Shown piece by piece: positions 11,516 to 24,329 of a DNA stretch of 64,000 nt. Made by a program: the position numbers and the translations under genes. Position 1 is the stretch's first letter. Each line of letters starts with the position of its first letter. This DNA is from Maniola hyperantus (Eukaryota > Arthropoda > Insecta > Lepidoptera > Nymphalidae): positions 7,299,099-7,363,098 of the forward strand of contig NC_048553.1 in assembly GCF_902806685.2 (NCBI RefSeq), written 5' to 3'. The notes beneath the pieces are model-generated. The model was not told the DNA's origin and searched no databases. It saw only the letters and a program-made list of their open reading frames with translations.

Positions 11516-12072
11516 TTTTTATGTATGTTCCCCGATTACTCAAAAACGCCTGGACCGATTTTGAAAATTCTTTTTTTGTTTGAAAGGGTATACTTCAAAG
11601 TTGGTCCCATTTCAATTTGGTGAAGATCTGATGAACATCTTCGAAGATAGATACTGGAACTCCTCAACGGATAAGAGTAAATTGCTCGCGATCAGTGTAA
11701 TAGCTTAGTAAACAGTAGATTTTTAACCAGTTATAGCATAATTTCATGGGGCCACTAAAAATTGTGAAATAAAAAATTTTTACAAAAAAAATAAAAACCG
11801 ACTTCGTTACATAAACACTAAAAATTAAAAAATAATTTAATTTATTACCGAATATATTATGTATACAAGAGTTAATATAGTTCCATAATAATATTTTTTG
11901 GGGTCGGTGCCAATGTGGTGCCATTGTGGAGTCCCATAAAAATATGAAGTCTAGACGATTCGCGCAGCTAAAGCTAATTGGCACCGGCACCAAAAAGTAT
12001 TATTATGGAACTATATTAACTCTTGTATACATAATATATTCGGTAATAAATTAAATTATTTTTTAATTTTTA
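11440..12072. mobile_element. Foldback element aaccgacttc family, unit 2 (tandem)
   Basis: This is nearly identical to unit 1 with a few substitutions (for example gaggtgcc versus gtggtgcc) and an expanded T-run at about 11481-11520. The two units abut head to tail. Confidence 0.85.
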
Positions 12073-12146
12073 GTGTTTATGTAACGAAGTCGGTTTTTAT
12101 TTTTTTTGTTAGTGTTTATGTAACGAAGTCGGTTTTTATTTTTTTT
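12073..12146. repeat. Short tandem duplication after the foldback pair
   Basis: Two adjacent copies of a 38-bp unit, gtgtttatgtaacgaagtcg followed by gtttttattttttttg. It is the reverse complement of the start of the inner arm of the foldback element. Confidence 0.85.
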
Positions 12147-12365
12147 GTAAAAAAATTTTTTACTTTTATTTTCAACCGCTATCTTGAAGATGAATGATTA
12201 TCTTTAAGAATGTACTCACTGATCGGTAACAACGCAATCCATTGAAGCAAGACGATAACTTAAATAGCCTGCCATTTGGAATGTGAACCCATCAAGAGTT
12301 ATCGCGCTTCAACTAGACCTTTTATACGTTTACTACAAATAAGGAAAGTTTATGTGAATATTGGA

Positions 12366-12407
12366 AATATTGGAATGTCTATAAAAATTTATAGACATTC
12401 CAATATT
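12366..12407. repeat. Perfect 42-bp palindrome, 20-bp arms, 2-nt centre
   Basis: aatattggaatgtctataaa at the left, its exact reverse complement at 12388-12407. No mismatches. Confidence 0.93.
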
Positions 12408-13369
12408 CATAATTAATATGAGTTGTACGAAAATGTAAAATCTATCTATGTAAATCTTATCTGTAATTTTGTAATTTCCACTCACACCCCTCGGACTGTA
12501 TAACTTGACCTTTTATTAGGTAGCTAAATGTTTTAACCAGGCTATCGATTGATGATTGCCGGTAGTTATAACCATTAAATTTGTGCTAGTTACAGTTCGT
12601 TCATTCACGAAATCAAGAGACACTTGTATAAAATCAATACCTTTTAACTCTATCGAATACTTAGTACCTACCACTTCTTTCTCTAGACCAGTTTCTTCAT
12701 TTCCCGCTGATCATCGTCGGTTGAGATCAAATATCCGCGTTGTGTCACTCCATCCATCTATGCGTATTCCAGAAACGCCCATTTTTCAAAAGACTTCCTG
12801 TGTGAGCCAAGACCTATAAGATTTCAACGTAGTTTGCGCGTTGTCGATAATAATATTACTCCCAGTCTGAAGTCACACACTGAACATTACAGTTCAAACT
12901 TTACAATGACATTTAAGTACAGACATTTAAACATTTACAACAGCTATAGGTATATAGTGCCCAATATGACGAGGAATATGGTAAAGAGCTTCCGGAAGCA
13001 ATGTTTGTTGAATCATTCGACTTGTTAGCTTTGTGTCTAATTGTATTTGATGATAGCCCAATATTTGGGTTGTTAATTGTTATAGATAGTTACACAATCC
13101 ACTTTACAAATGAAATTAATACATTATACTCGTAGGTGTGTAGTTTTTGCAATATTTTAGAATGTTGATAGTTAATTTATATTTGCTAATACTCGTAGTT
13201 GATTATAATGTTTGGCTTCCAGAAGCAGAGTTGGTTGAATCATCCAATTTATTACTTGAATGATGACTAAATATAAAATTGTAATGTTATGCCGTATTGT
13301 TCCTATACTCCTATCTTGTTTTTAATTATTATTTGAACAGATGAACATTTGCCGGATTTGTATTATAAT

Positions 13370-13506
13370 GTATATAGCATGCGACGGGGGACGCCCCGCA
13401 CACCCTCACGTCAACCACGCTCGCCCGCACCGGGTTAACGCGGGGGCTGTGCGGGTGTGTGGGGCGTTCCCTGCCCGATTGCCATTTCGACTTTTCGCGC
13501 ACTAAA
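13370..13506. mobile_element. GC-rich palindromic MITE, copy 1 (left end deleted)
   Basis: It has gacgccccgcacaccctcac mirrored by gtgcgggtgtgtggggcgtt, and the right end gattgccatttcgacttttc. The matching left-end block is missing. Strongly GC-rich in an AT-rich background. Confidence 0.8.
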
Positions 13507-13592
13507 CATAATATATTCTGATTTGAAGCTAGTCAAAGTTGAAGATCGATCATCATAGTTGTAAGATTTTAAATTATTTTCTGTGTTTTTTA

Positions 13593-13818
13593 TTCCATTA
13601 CAAGTTAACCCTTGTCTGCGATGCGATCTCACCTAATGGTAAATGATGATGCAGTCTAAGATAGTAGCAGCGTGCTAACTTAGAAGGGGTGTGGCGGTTT
13701 TTATTAGGTACACCCATACTATTTTATCGGTTTCTACACGGCATCGAACCGGAACGCTAAATCGCTTGGCGGCATGGCTTTGCCGGTACTTAGGTGGTAT
13801 CTAGCCACGGGTATATGC
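13593..13818 (+). mobile_element. LINE 3' UTR fragment, degenerate
   Basis: It carries gatctcacctaatggtaaat, gatgatgcagtctaagatag, tttctacacggcatcgaac, ggaacgctaaatcgcttggc and ctagccacgg. I recall this order of blocks from the 3' region of a common lepidopteran LINE. Family assignment is from memory only. Confidence 0.55.
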
Positions 13819-14054
13819 GGTAAGCTATTTATTTATAAAATCTGGAAGCTAAAAGAAAGGTATTCAAATAAACAATCAAGCTCAGTGTCCATCAATGCCA
13901 AGCTATCAACGAACTGCCAACGTTTTCCGGACGGTTGTCGTTTTGGCCGCGTGCCAACTCGCACTTGACCGATGTAATAAATATTGAGAATCCTCATGTG
14001 GTCGATCATGTAACAATAATGTAATGGATGTTGTGTATACAGTATGGTACCCGG

Positions 14055-14215
14055 CAGGAAATATTGTACATCGACCTTTAGAAAGAGATAGCGGTTTCGT
14101 AGAGCGTTGTTTCTGTTGTTGAGACCGACAAAACGTCACATAGGTGTGAGTGACAGTGACAACGCTCTACAAAGCCGAAATGTCATTTTAAACGCCGATG
14201 TACATTAGTTTCTGG
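14055..14215. mobile_element. Palindromic MITE with agagcgttgt arms
   Basis: The left arm has attgtacatcgacctttaga and gtttcgtagagcgttgt; the right mirrors with acaacgctctacaaagc and acgccgatgtacattag. Arms are about 55 bp, imperfect, around a 50-bp centre. Confidence 0.75.
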
Positions 14216-14299
14216 CCCCCACTGTAGTTAGATATCGGTCCATCATATTTAATTTTATTTAAACTGGTGTCAAGAATTTTAACGTGTACATTTTTTTGT

Positions 14300-16900
14300 A
14301 CCTGTGAATAATAAAAAATAATAAAAAAAAAATATCATTTTATGGAGGACATAATATTATCTGCATACGGCATAAATTATTATGTATCTTCCTTATATTT
14401 CACCCATGTAGTTATGAGTAATATTTCTATAGGAGATTACCGATCAAGACATGAATAAAGGCTATAAAAAGAGTAAAAGTATTTTGCCACTAAATAATAT
14501 CAGTGTTTTTAATAGAGTCTACTCAACCTATATTTAAGTTAATTGATTACGTGCCTATAGGCAGTTCCTAAATCCAACATAAGAATAGCATACCCGAATT
14601 TAAATGTAAATATTGCGCGACGAAAAGCAATCAATTTTGTTTACTAACGTTTACGTCCAGGCTTTTTATAAGATTGCTTCGGCTTTTACGATCGACGGTT
14701 ACGAGTAACGAGCCACGGACTACGGTTATCGTTGTTGATAGCTATTCTAATTGGAGGATTACTCTGAGCTTTTAGCTTTCACTTCGAATTGTTGATAGAA
14801 ATATTGCGTTGGAGACTCAGAACAAATACCTCTAGAAATAGCCCTAATGTGACTCTTGCTGTTAAAACGAGATAGCTAAATGCATTAAAGCTCTTATTAG
14901 AGCGTGACAAAATGATTGTTTTTGTCCTTATGTCAAAATGTATGTTTGTCAAAATGTATTTGTACGTGAGATCTTGACAAACAACGTGAAGTGAGGTTAT
15001 GTTGACTGAAGTATATTAAAGAAATAATTGATTTGTATTGTGCAATGGTGGGTTGCAGTATACTAGGCTACAATAGCCGAAGCGAACGTAAAGTAGAAGG
15101 AATAACATTCCACAAGTAAATACCTCTGCTTGAGCGAGAGTGACTGAGGGGGCCACGCCAGTTGCATATCGGTATATATCTGTGGTTGGAGATGTCAAGT
15201 AGGTACCTAATGCCTTATTAACCCAAGGTGGGTTATATACTGATAGCGCGCGAGATAAGTGCCATCCTGTGGAAGAAACTAGACTGTAAGCTAGAGTAAC
15301 ATGTTGTAGTAGTAAATTAGGCGACTCGATAAATTAATTAAATTTAGATTACAAGTTTCGCAAGTGAGTTTATTTGGTAGATTTAATTATCTCTTGGCTG
15401 AAATGTGTCCGAAATAATAATTAAGAAAATTCAGGCCCCGCTAGAATAGATTAATATCTCGTATTTCAATAAAATGATGACTTCCCTTTTCATATTCCAT
15501 TTAAATTCAAAAGAGCTTGTTAAACCGATATTTGCGCGTTATGTATAAATTGAAGAATTTTATAAATTATTTTGAATTTCAGTTTAGGATTTGTATTGTG
15601 TTCAGGTTTATTCTTATGGTTTCCATAGGCAACACTCGGCGTGCCTCCCCACTGAAGCGGCGTGAGGCGGAGTCATGTCTAGTAGACCACTCAGATTACG
15701 CAGATATTTATACTTATGATAAAACTCTTAACAGTTCAAATTCTGTGCATTGAGAATTTTTTGGAGGTTACTCTATAATCGACACTGATGACTGAACCCA
15801 ACACTTGACCGAATACAATTAATACGTTCCCTGTTATCATCATCAATTGGTACTTCTGACTATCCGACCACAGAAAGACTGTTCCTCTCAGCTCAGCTTT
15901 ATTGGACAGTCATACTTTATTATTGAACTTGAGTTGGAAACGCCTCAATTCTGAAGCTGAAGGTAAATATTAATTAACTTGTTTTTGTTTAAATTGTGTA
16001 TACTTGTAACAAATAAACAATTTGGAGAACTCGGATGTTTCTACTTTAATTCTTGAAGAAATAAATTATTTCGGTTAGACAAAACAATCGTCTATAATGC
16101 CTCGACCTCAGCAATCAAGGCCGTATAAGGTATCCTGTCGGCGTGTATCTGATCAGATCAAGGATATCTGCGCACGCTCCGCTGTAATCTTAGAACATGA
16201 AAATCAATATCATGTACCAGTTGAATGAATATGTATTGATTTCAACTTAGTATAAGTAACAAATGTATATTGTGTTTCATTGTTAAGTATTTAAAATATA
16301 TTTAACCGCATTGCTATAGTTGTTTTTTTTTTTATATCTTTCTAGTCAAAGATTGACTGTTGACATGACGTCTTCACAGCAGTACAGTTCTCATTTAGGT
16401 GCCTCTAAAATCGTCAGCATATCGATTTTGAACTGCCTTTTGAAAATTGTTTCTGCTTGTTACCTAACAGCCATGATTTTAAGAGCATTACGATTTACGA
16501 TCTTTACCGCAAAACTAAGTAACATTAGCTCGAAAAGTCAAACTTGTTTACATTTGTTTACACTTGTTTACTTTTTACTTGTTTACATGCGACTGTGTCA
16601 ACAAGCAAAGGATAATCTGTAAATGAAACCCCCTTGAAACTTTTAATGGATTGTAATTTGTAGTAGGTACTGAACTAGAACTGAACGTCCCTAAACTTTT
16701 GAACCCCAAAGTTCGCATTACATTTCATGATAAGGCGGGATTGGTCTCATTTGTTACTTGACTTTTTAGGCTCCAGCACTTTATTAAGTAACATATCACC
16801 TTGTTTGAATTGCTTTCGTAAGGGAACAATGCTACTGAAGAAATACATTACGTTCCATTAGGCAGGCGCTTTATTTTTGATGTGCATATTAATACCTAAA
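14300..16900. other. No gene recognised
   Basis: Only short random-looking ORFs (100 codons or fewer) are present, with no splice-flanked GC-rich blocks. A few decayed motifs do not match the repeat families above. Likely intergenic or intronic filler. Confidence 0.5.
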
Positions 16901-16949
16901 GAACAAAATTAGCAGATTGATCTTCTGTTGTTTTTTAAATATAAGAAAG

Positions 16950-17012
16950 CGAGGGCACCTGATCTTAAATGATTACCGCCGTCCATGAATCGTCTAGAAT
17001 TTGTATGTGCGA
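16950..17012 (+). mobile_element. LINE-derived fragment (accgccgtccatgaa)
   Basis: gggcacctgatcttaaatga then ttaccgccgtccatgaatc. A related block is at 49480-49545 (gccgcccatgaacatt). Probably the 3' part of a lepidopteran LINE; short and decayed. Confidence 0.45.
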
Positions 17013-17369
17013 GGTAGAGGAGACAACCTGGAATAGCGGGAACCGGGAAGTAGAGGAATATCAGGCAGGTGGTGTGGATCAGACGTCTTGTTTCTATGGC
17101 GTAAGTTGCGGTTACAGAAAATCATTGCCTTTAGACACGGTAGTATTCTTTGCACTTTCTCCTTCAGTTTAATGACACAGGTTTCCATCGTGTTCTGCCT
17201 CGATTCGTATGAGCATGTGTTATTGTTTTTCCGCCAAAATAGATGAAACAACAGAAACAGGCGGCGGAAATTAATCTTTTCTGTTTAGTGAACAATTGTT
17301 TTGTTTGCCAACACAGCCACCTGATTCATATGATTGTTATTTTTGTCGTCTCGTATTACTTTCACTGGT

Positions 17370-17512
17370 AGGCTAGATAGCCTATGAATAGCCTATTTTT
17401 TTTTAATTTCGCGTCACTCATAGCCTAATATTTGATATATCGTCGATTCAGGATCAAACCGAGAGTTCCCACACTCTAGTTCACTCTGGTATAGGTACAC
17501 AACATAACTGTG
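17370..17512 (+). mobile_element. Interspersed repeat with gacgcc palindrome, copy 2 (partial)
   Basis: It shares tagcctaatatttgatatat and cactctagttcactctgg with 5363-5537. The gacgcc palindrome part is missing. Confidence 0.65.
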
Positions 17513-17519
17513 GTTTAGC

Positions 17520-18650
17520 ATCTGTTATCAAATCGAGAGTATAGACGTCATTGCGGATTCTGCTCCGCATCTGACTCACTGTTACAACAAATTATACAAT
17601 TGCCTATTTGCTCGCACCTCGATGTTTGTTATTACACGCGTACGGTAAAATTCATTATAATATTATACAGATCTATTACATGACTTGTTGTTTATTTTGT
17701 AGAGAATAAAGTTTTAAAATTGCCACGAAAGGTTCTTAATTGCATTTTTGTGACTGCCACACTGTAAAAGTTTTAACTGCACCTAATAGAAATCGACTTC
17801 CTAGCTCCATGCCGTCTTAATGGCACGTAATGGCTCTTAGCAAACAGAGAATCCGCATCTGCACGATTTGCATTTAACAGTAGTGAAGTACCGAAGCTAT
17901 ATGAAGTAAACAAATTTAAAATCGTCGAATTAAATACCCAAAAAGCTTTAGAGGTAGGTATTTTTTGCGGCCCCATTAAAATCGTGATAAATGGTACAGC
18001 CGGCTACAATTACTTTTTCATGTAGATTGCTACGGCATCTCCAATGGCTACATGCTATATCTAATGTTTAACGAAATGCTACATTTTATTATAAATAATA
18101 AACTATAATTATTATACCTACTACAGTTATTACATGTTTTGGCAAAACATCTTATGTAAATAAACATTATTTAAACGTAGTAAGCGACGTAGTAGCTAAC
18201 GTAAAAAACAGCTGCAGCGTGCCCGGAAATCTTGGCACTAATTACTACTTTAATTTAATGCTAGTATTTATCAAACTGTCAGTGAAAAGAGGGCTTTGTT
18301 ACTTTGTGATTCGTACTAAAGGAACTTAATAAGTAAGTACTTAATGTGATTTGTGTCATGTGTAGCATGCAGGTGGCATGTTTCGGAAAAAATGACAGTA
18401 GTACAACACGCTTAATTAGCTCGTACGCGTCACTACTGAATACTTAATAGTACCTTCCAGGTATAGAAAACTCTGCAAATACGTAAAAAGCCACTCTTTG
18501 AACGAAGCAATAAAGTACAATTCAACTCGCACAGCGCTGCGGCCTATAATCTTATAAACAAGTCTTTTTCTATCGCGTAATTCTTATAATATCTTATTTG
18601 TCTCTCTGATAAGATAAGAGTTACGCGAGTGCCGTCGAAGGGAATGCCGT
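17520..18650. other. No gene recognised
   Basis: AT-rich sequence with short ORFs only. I see no family-like protein segment, RNA gene or clear repeat. Confidence 0.5.
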
Positions 18651-18656
18651 CGCATG

Positions 18657-18818
18657 TATAGTAAGCGACAGATCGAGATGGCAATCGGGGAGGGAACGCC
18701 CCGCACACTCGCACAGCCCCCGTGCTAACCCCGTGCGGAAGAGCGCGGGTGACGTGCGGGTGTGCAGGGCGTGCCCCGCCTCATACCCCGATTGCCATCT
18801 CTACCTAATGCTACTATA
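18657..18818. mobile_element. GC-rich palindromic MITE, copy 2
   Basis: Ends tatagtaagcgacagatcga and its mirror acctaatgctactata; agatggcaatcgggg pairs with ccccgattgccatct; the core has gtgacgtgcgggtgtgc. A complete example of about 162 bp. Confidence 0.85.
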
Positions 18819-18927
18819 GGTAAGTTTCTTGGGTCACATGACCAAGAAACCATAGGGTGACGCCCGGCAGGCCGACCCGGCCTGGCGTCATCCTATGGTT
18901 TCCATACTAATAACTTCTTTTAACACT

Positions 18928-18985
18928 TACTGATTTTTAAACGACTTCCAAAATGGAGGAGGTTCTCATTATTTCCACAACTATG
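18928..18985 (+). mobile_element. aaccgacttc-family start, decayed
   Basis: aacgacttccaaaatggagg then aggttctcatt, the 5' terminus of the foldback family seen at 10847, followed by unrelated sequence. Confidence 0.6.
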
Positions 18986-19099
18986 AATTGTCTATCAAAA
19001 ATTGGAGACGTTTGCGTATTTAAATTCTAAACTAAAATAACACAGATAATAATAATTATTCTAATTAGATAATAATTATTATCTCTGTCTTATCTTATC

Positions 19100-20230
19100 T
19101 TTCATATTATGCAATAATGTTGTCAATTTGTTTAGATTCTTTCTCCCATTTCGTTGGCTTTACAACAGGTAACTAATTCTAACAACGGGAAAGAAATCGA
19201 CAACTTAATTTAACTGGATATAACTCAATAAAAATCAATGCAATACTGATATGAGGAACTTTTCCATTAAGAATATGTGGAGGGATTGATGGTTAGTAAC
19301 AATACTATTACGACGAATTTGAGTGTTGCCAAATTCTATCAAAGCGTGCTTAGCGACTGGACTTGGTCCAAAAGTTCGGGTGAAGTTTTTTCATCGAATA
19401 CCTATGCTAATCGCGTGTTCGGACTTCGGAAACGTGGTTGTTGTACTGATCGACATTAGTGTTTATTGCCAGGAATATTATGTTTTATTACCATGCTATT
19501 GGGGTTTTTGATAGCTTGCTTTGCTCGTAATTTGACCTGTTACATTTTAATGTCGGTACATTTTTTACATTGTTTATTTAAGGTATGGGGATTTTTATAC
19601 CGTTCATGTCCAGTTTGTTTATCCATATTAAAAATGGGAAACCAAAATGCTGGAGTGGCTTTGGTTGGATGGTTAGGATAATCATCATAACTACATATTG
19701 TTTGTTCGTTTTAAGGCTATAAAGAGTATAATAGCAAGAATTACTACGCCGCTTAGTTGTGAGACGTCCCTATCCTTTTTGCCTCACAAAAACGAGAAAA
19801 AAAGCGTATATATTGTTGTAGTAAGAAATACAGTTTTTGATGTTATTTTCCGCTGCCATTTTTATACTTCTAAGTTCCAACCCAAATTGGTGACCAAAAG
19901 AGTTGAAAACGCCAAAGTTGAAGGAGCCAAACACGAGAATATTAACAACATAAAACTTAGTACATCATGCATTTCCATTTTCCAAATACAAATGCGATCG
20001 AAAAAGAAAACCCCAGTAAGATTTAGTTCAGACAGCATTATCTATTATTTATTCAATAGGATGAATTGTTTTCGTGGAGAATTTGGGAAATATATCTAAA
20101 AGTACTTAAAGCTCCACTTTGATTGATGGAAAGGGAAAAACACTTTCTTTGGTACGGATGATTTATAGTTAGAGCCAAAGTACACTGTGGGCGTATTTTT
20201 TTATCAGCCAAGTAAATTTTTTTTGACACT
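19100..20230. other. No gene recognised
   Basis: It contains an open stretch of 133 codons at 19698-20099 that resembles no family I know and has AT-driven composition. Otherwise nothing notable. Confidence 0.45.
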
Positions 20231-20234
20231 AGAT

Positions 20235-20312
20235 ATTGCTCGCGACTTTATCCACGTGTATTTAGGTTTTTAAAAATCCTGTGGCAATTCTTTGATTTTC
20301 TGAGACAAAAGT
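20235..20312 (+). mobile_element. gcgacttcgtc-family fragment
   Basis: gctcgcgactttatccacgt, atttaggtttttaaaaatcc and ggcaattctttgattttctg mark a decayed 5' part of the retroposon. Confidence 0.65.
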
Positions 20313-21364
20313 AGCCCATAGCTGTCCATCCATTTACAATGGACAGTTCCTCAGTCCTCGTGGTTTAGGTGAGCAATACGTCTATAGGCTCTACACTTGC
20401 AGCAATAGAATAGGCTTGAGGAGTTGGAATGGAGGTCAATGTCAGCATCCATGGCATCCGTGGCATCCATTTACAGCAGCAGATTCTTATTTCTTAGTCC
20501 TTGTTGTTAAGGTGAGCTGTGGTTCCATAATTGGTTCAATTCTTTATAGTCGTTATTCCTCATTGCTGAGGGTCGTGACTCCTTTCGATTATTCACATAA
20601 TGGCAGGAGTTCTCTTGGGATAATAATGCGGTGGTTTCTCAGATCCTTCCGCATACAACTCACTAAGGAAACGAGATTTCGTTTTTCGCTTTTTATAATA
20701 ATTCGTCGAAGCTGGAGTCAAAATAAGTCACATTTTCCCTTAGCCACCGCTGTACAATATTACTTCTTTATTTCACGAGCGTTTCACATTCACTTTCGCA
20801 TCGCAGGAGCGCGAGCAATTAGTGTTTCAGCTTGCGTTCACGGTTCTCTGTTTTCAAAAGGAGAAATTACACTAACACACTGGAATGGCGTGCTAGGCAT
20901 GTGCTGGCTATTTCACCCGTACGTTCCAGACAGAGATTTATTACTATAGGCCTCTAGAGAGAAAAATGGTCTACACCTATTGAACTAAGGTAGTATCTAC
21001 AGAAATGCTATTTCGGATAATATAAATGGCCTATCTGTTAAATTAGAATGAAACTCAGTAGAAATTATATTATTATATATTATAGCACAAACATATCTGT
21101 GTGAGACTTTGTTTTTGCGTCGGGTGATGTTTTACAAAGACTTCATTCCACGGATATTGTTCGACTAATTTAATTACTTAAGGTCAAACTTGGCCCAAAA
21201 AGCAAGTAGATTCCTTACTATCAACTTGAATTAAGGTTTGGACACACACGAGGCGTGACGGCAGCGTCGCATGATAGAATCGTGTCTAATAAAGAAGCAA
21301 ATTAAAGAGTTCCCACGGAATTTAAAAGACCTAAATCCACGCAGACAGAGTTACGGGTTACGGG

Positions 21365-21400
21365 CACACGAGTAGATATATAGACATATCTACTCGTGTG
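21365..21400. repeat. Perfect hairpin, 15-bp arms, 6-nt loop
   Basis: cacacgagtagatat, atagac, atatctactcgtgtg. The flanks on each side also repeat ttacgggca directly. Confidence 0.9.
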
Positions 21401-21556
21401 TTACGGGCATCAGTTAGTAGGTAGGTACCAGGTATATTACAATTCGCACACACGTACGCGCGTGTTTAGTGTGACGTCCTGTCGTGCCACGTGCTTTCTG
21501 TCGCATTTTATGTGTGGCCCTATAAATCCCAGTGTGTAAAAGCGAAGGATAATACC

Positions 21557-21720
21557 TATAGTACGCGACAGGTCGAGATAGCAATCGGGCTATTAGGCGG
21601 GGCGACGCCCTGCACACCCGCACGTCACCCGTGCTTGCCCGCACCGGGTTAGCGCGGAAGCTGTGCGGGTGTGCGGGGCGTTCCCTCCCAGATTGCCATC
21701 TCGACCTGTCGCCTACTATA
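21557..21720. mobile_element. GC-rich palindromic MITE, copy 3
   Basis: tatagtacgcgacaggtcga at the left and tcgacctgtcgcctactata at the right, with cgcacacc/ggtgtgcg-type inner pairing. About 164 bp. A reverse-strand ORF over it is a shadow of the palindrome. Confidence 0.88.
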
Positions 21721-21828
21721 CTTTGTCTACGAAGACCTACGAATGTAGACGCCTGCTTTTATACGATTTGAATTTTTATTGAATTAAATGTCTATTTTGA
21801 CTGGTGTGTTTCATTCATGGCTTCTTAT

Positions 21829-22345
21829 TAACCGACTTCCAAAAAGAGGGGGTGGTTCTCAATTGGGCCCGTTTTTATGTAATGTACACCGATTTTTTCG
21901 AGGTTACTGGACCGATTTGCAATTTTTTTTGTAATCAATAGTAGAAGTTTCCGTGGTGGTCCCATAAAAATTTCTGAATCCAACTCCTTAATCCTGATGC
22001 TGCAGGGTTACTGCCCGCCTAAGCTATCAAGGTTCAGGAAGTGATCAAGGTGAATTAATACTGTAGGTATCAAGCGACTTCGTGCTTGGTCTCCAAGTCC
22101 AAACTTCTCAACCCTGATGGTGCGGCGTACAGAATTCCTAAACCATTGAGATTCAGGAACTGTTACTGGTTAAAAAGTATTGTGAATGCCTAGCATAGAC
22201 ATTTATTTTTATCACCTATTGAATTTCAAGTCCCAACTCTTCAATCCTGATGCTGCAAGGTACTGAACTTCTAAGTCGGGTGGATTCGACAAGTTTTGCT
22301 GGTGAATTGATATTTTAGATACCTACGAAATCAAGACGAATCTAG
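21829..22345 (+). mobile_element. aaccgacttc-family element with three internal repeats
   Basis: It opens aaccgacttccaaaaagagg and ggttctcaattgggcccg. From about 21978 it holds three diverged units of 105-130 bp, each with ccaactcctt-aatcctgatgctgca and a following gaa-rich half. Units start near 21978, 22098 and 22223. Confidence 0.65.
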
Positions 22346-22485
22346 GCGAAAATCAAGACTAACGAAGTTGTGGGCATTATCTAGTCAGTACGTATTATAA
22401 ATCTCTGTTTGGAGATAAGCATTTCCAATGTAACTTAATTTATTATTACTTTGTAACTACAATTTTGGTACATGAAAAATAAAAA

Positions 22486-22688
22486 TAAAAATAAATGCGA
22501 AAGTGTGTTTGTTTGTTGGTTGGTTGGTTTGTCCTTCAATCACGTCGCAACGGAGCAACTATCGATGAGAGCAACGGACCGCCGTGATTTTTCGCATGAG
22601 TATAGTTAAAGACCTGGAGAGTGACATAGGTTACTTTTTATCCCAGAAAATCAAAGATTTCCCACAGGTCGCGGGCATTAGCCAGTTA
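22486..22688 (-). mobile_element. gcgacttcgtc-family retroposon, reverse
   Basis: It starts aataaatgcgaaagtgtgtt, continues caatcacgtcgcaacggagc and cagaaaatcaaagatttccc, and ends cgcgggcattagccagtt, the reverse of the 6950 copy. Confidence 0.72.
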
Positions 22689-22699
22689 AAAATATATTT

Positions 22700-24320
22700 A
22701 AACGTTCCCTAACAATACCGTAGCTCCTAAGTAAACAGTTTATCGTAAGACAGCATAACATAATAAGTTATGCTATTTTTAAAATCGTATGATGGTAGGT
22801 AGGTTGCAGAGCCTCATCTGAGATCTGAAAATCTATGATGAAACCGCTGGCTTGATGTTAGTTTACAGAGAAACAAACACTCTTTGTAGTTTGTACATAG
22901 CACACCATTAAATCATAACAGTATTACGGGAATAGAACGTTTACAAACAACCAAGTTCCTCCGGTAGGCCGCCTTATCTGCTTTAGTCATTTTTGGGGCA
23001 AGATGTGTGTGTGGTAAAGTGACCATCACTTTTTATTTTGAAATACATAATTATTATTTGATACTAGGCCTGAAACAGAACAAAATATAACGGCAACGTG
23101 CCCAAAGTGACTCGTAAAAATTTTAATACGAGGAACTGAGTATAGTCGTTCACACAATATTAACGCTGTAGTAAGAAGATAAGAGCGCAATAGTAACGCG
23201 TTCAGGAGTAAGAAAGCTTTCTATGTGATGTCCTGCGACAGGTACTGCTTGTCGTCATGCGTCGGTCTTTGTGTCTGTCCAAAACATTAAGTTAAATTAG
23301 GGTCCCATGCTAAGCGCAAGCTTTTGCTCGCGATTTTGTCCGTGTGATAACATAATGTGTAGCATATCTCGGGGATAATGTAGTTATGTATCAATGAGAG
23401 AATTTTCAATATCGCATCGTAGGTATCACTAGTTCCAAAGGTTATCCCCTACACCCAAATGTACAAACTTTATGTACTGAGTATAGATGGTGATTGTAGC
23501 CAAAGTCTAACTTTTTTACTACTAAACCTTGAACTCCAGAAATTGTACATTTTAAACAGTACATAATAATATTAGACGTTATAGTTTAGAATGTTTAGAT
23601 GGCTGGTCCCGGTAGTTGCGCCAACAAACCATAACAGTCAAACGGGAATAGAACATGTAAACAACTTCGTTTCTATGTATCTGCCTAGTGTTAAGGGTAA
23701 GCTCATCATTTTTCAGTCGTCAGTTCATAAATCTACGAAGCACTTTGATCGGAGGAACAATTTTATTTAAACAATCGTCATAAGTAGGTACTATATGAAG
23801 CCTGTTATACTATCAATATTATCACGCAATACGCGTTGTCGCGATTCTGTATCAAAGAAATATTGATGGTGATGACAGGATCGCACTTTATCCGGGTGTT
23901 CTTGAAATCCTGCGATATAAAAATCGCTATATGGTATTGATAGTGTAACAACCCCCCAGTAAGGTAGAACTGAAGTGGCAACTGAAAAGGTGTTTAACAC
24001 TATGAATACACACAAATACAAGAGTGTGTTTATGGCAGGCAAATCTTAAGTAACAGGAAAACTGAAGAATATAAAGTTCCATTCAAAACTTTACAATATT
24101 ATATAAACTATTTTATTCACGGAATGGCTTAGGCATGTTAACACCCTGTAGCCTACGAATACCTCGCATACAGTCTGAATCTCGTTACTTTAATATAATG
24201 AGAGCAACAATATTAGAGAATTTGAGTATGCTCTACGTAGTAGATTTTGGAAACCGTAGTTTTATGAATAACTATAAATTAATTATTATAATTTAATATC
24301 AAACCCTTTAATCATTTGTG
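22700..24320. other. No gene recognised
   Basis: AT-rich with short ORFs. A direct echo (accattaaatcataacagta at 22911 and aaaccataacagtcaaacgg at 23626, each followed by a gggaatagaac motif) hints at two copies of an unknown repeat. Confidence 0.4.
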
Positions 24321-24329
24321 TTAATTCGG

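Noticed and set aside
11032..11993. Two nearly identical 109-residue reverse ORFs
   Set aside because: They lie within the tandem foldback element units and cross its palindromic core. Similarity comes from repeat identity, not protein conservation.
19698..20099. 133-codon open frame on the plus strand
   Set aside because: No recognisable domain, and the third-position bias is simply AT richness. Treated as chance.
20416..20949. 177-codon open frame on the plus strand
   Set aside because: It is the longest ORF in the window, but I recognise no family. It has aromatic/basic composition as expected from AT-rich noncoding DNA, and no splice or promoter context supports it.
21414..21644. 76-residue basic reverse ORF rich in Arg
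   Set aside because: Falls on the GC-rich palindromic MITE; composition comes from that element.
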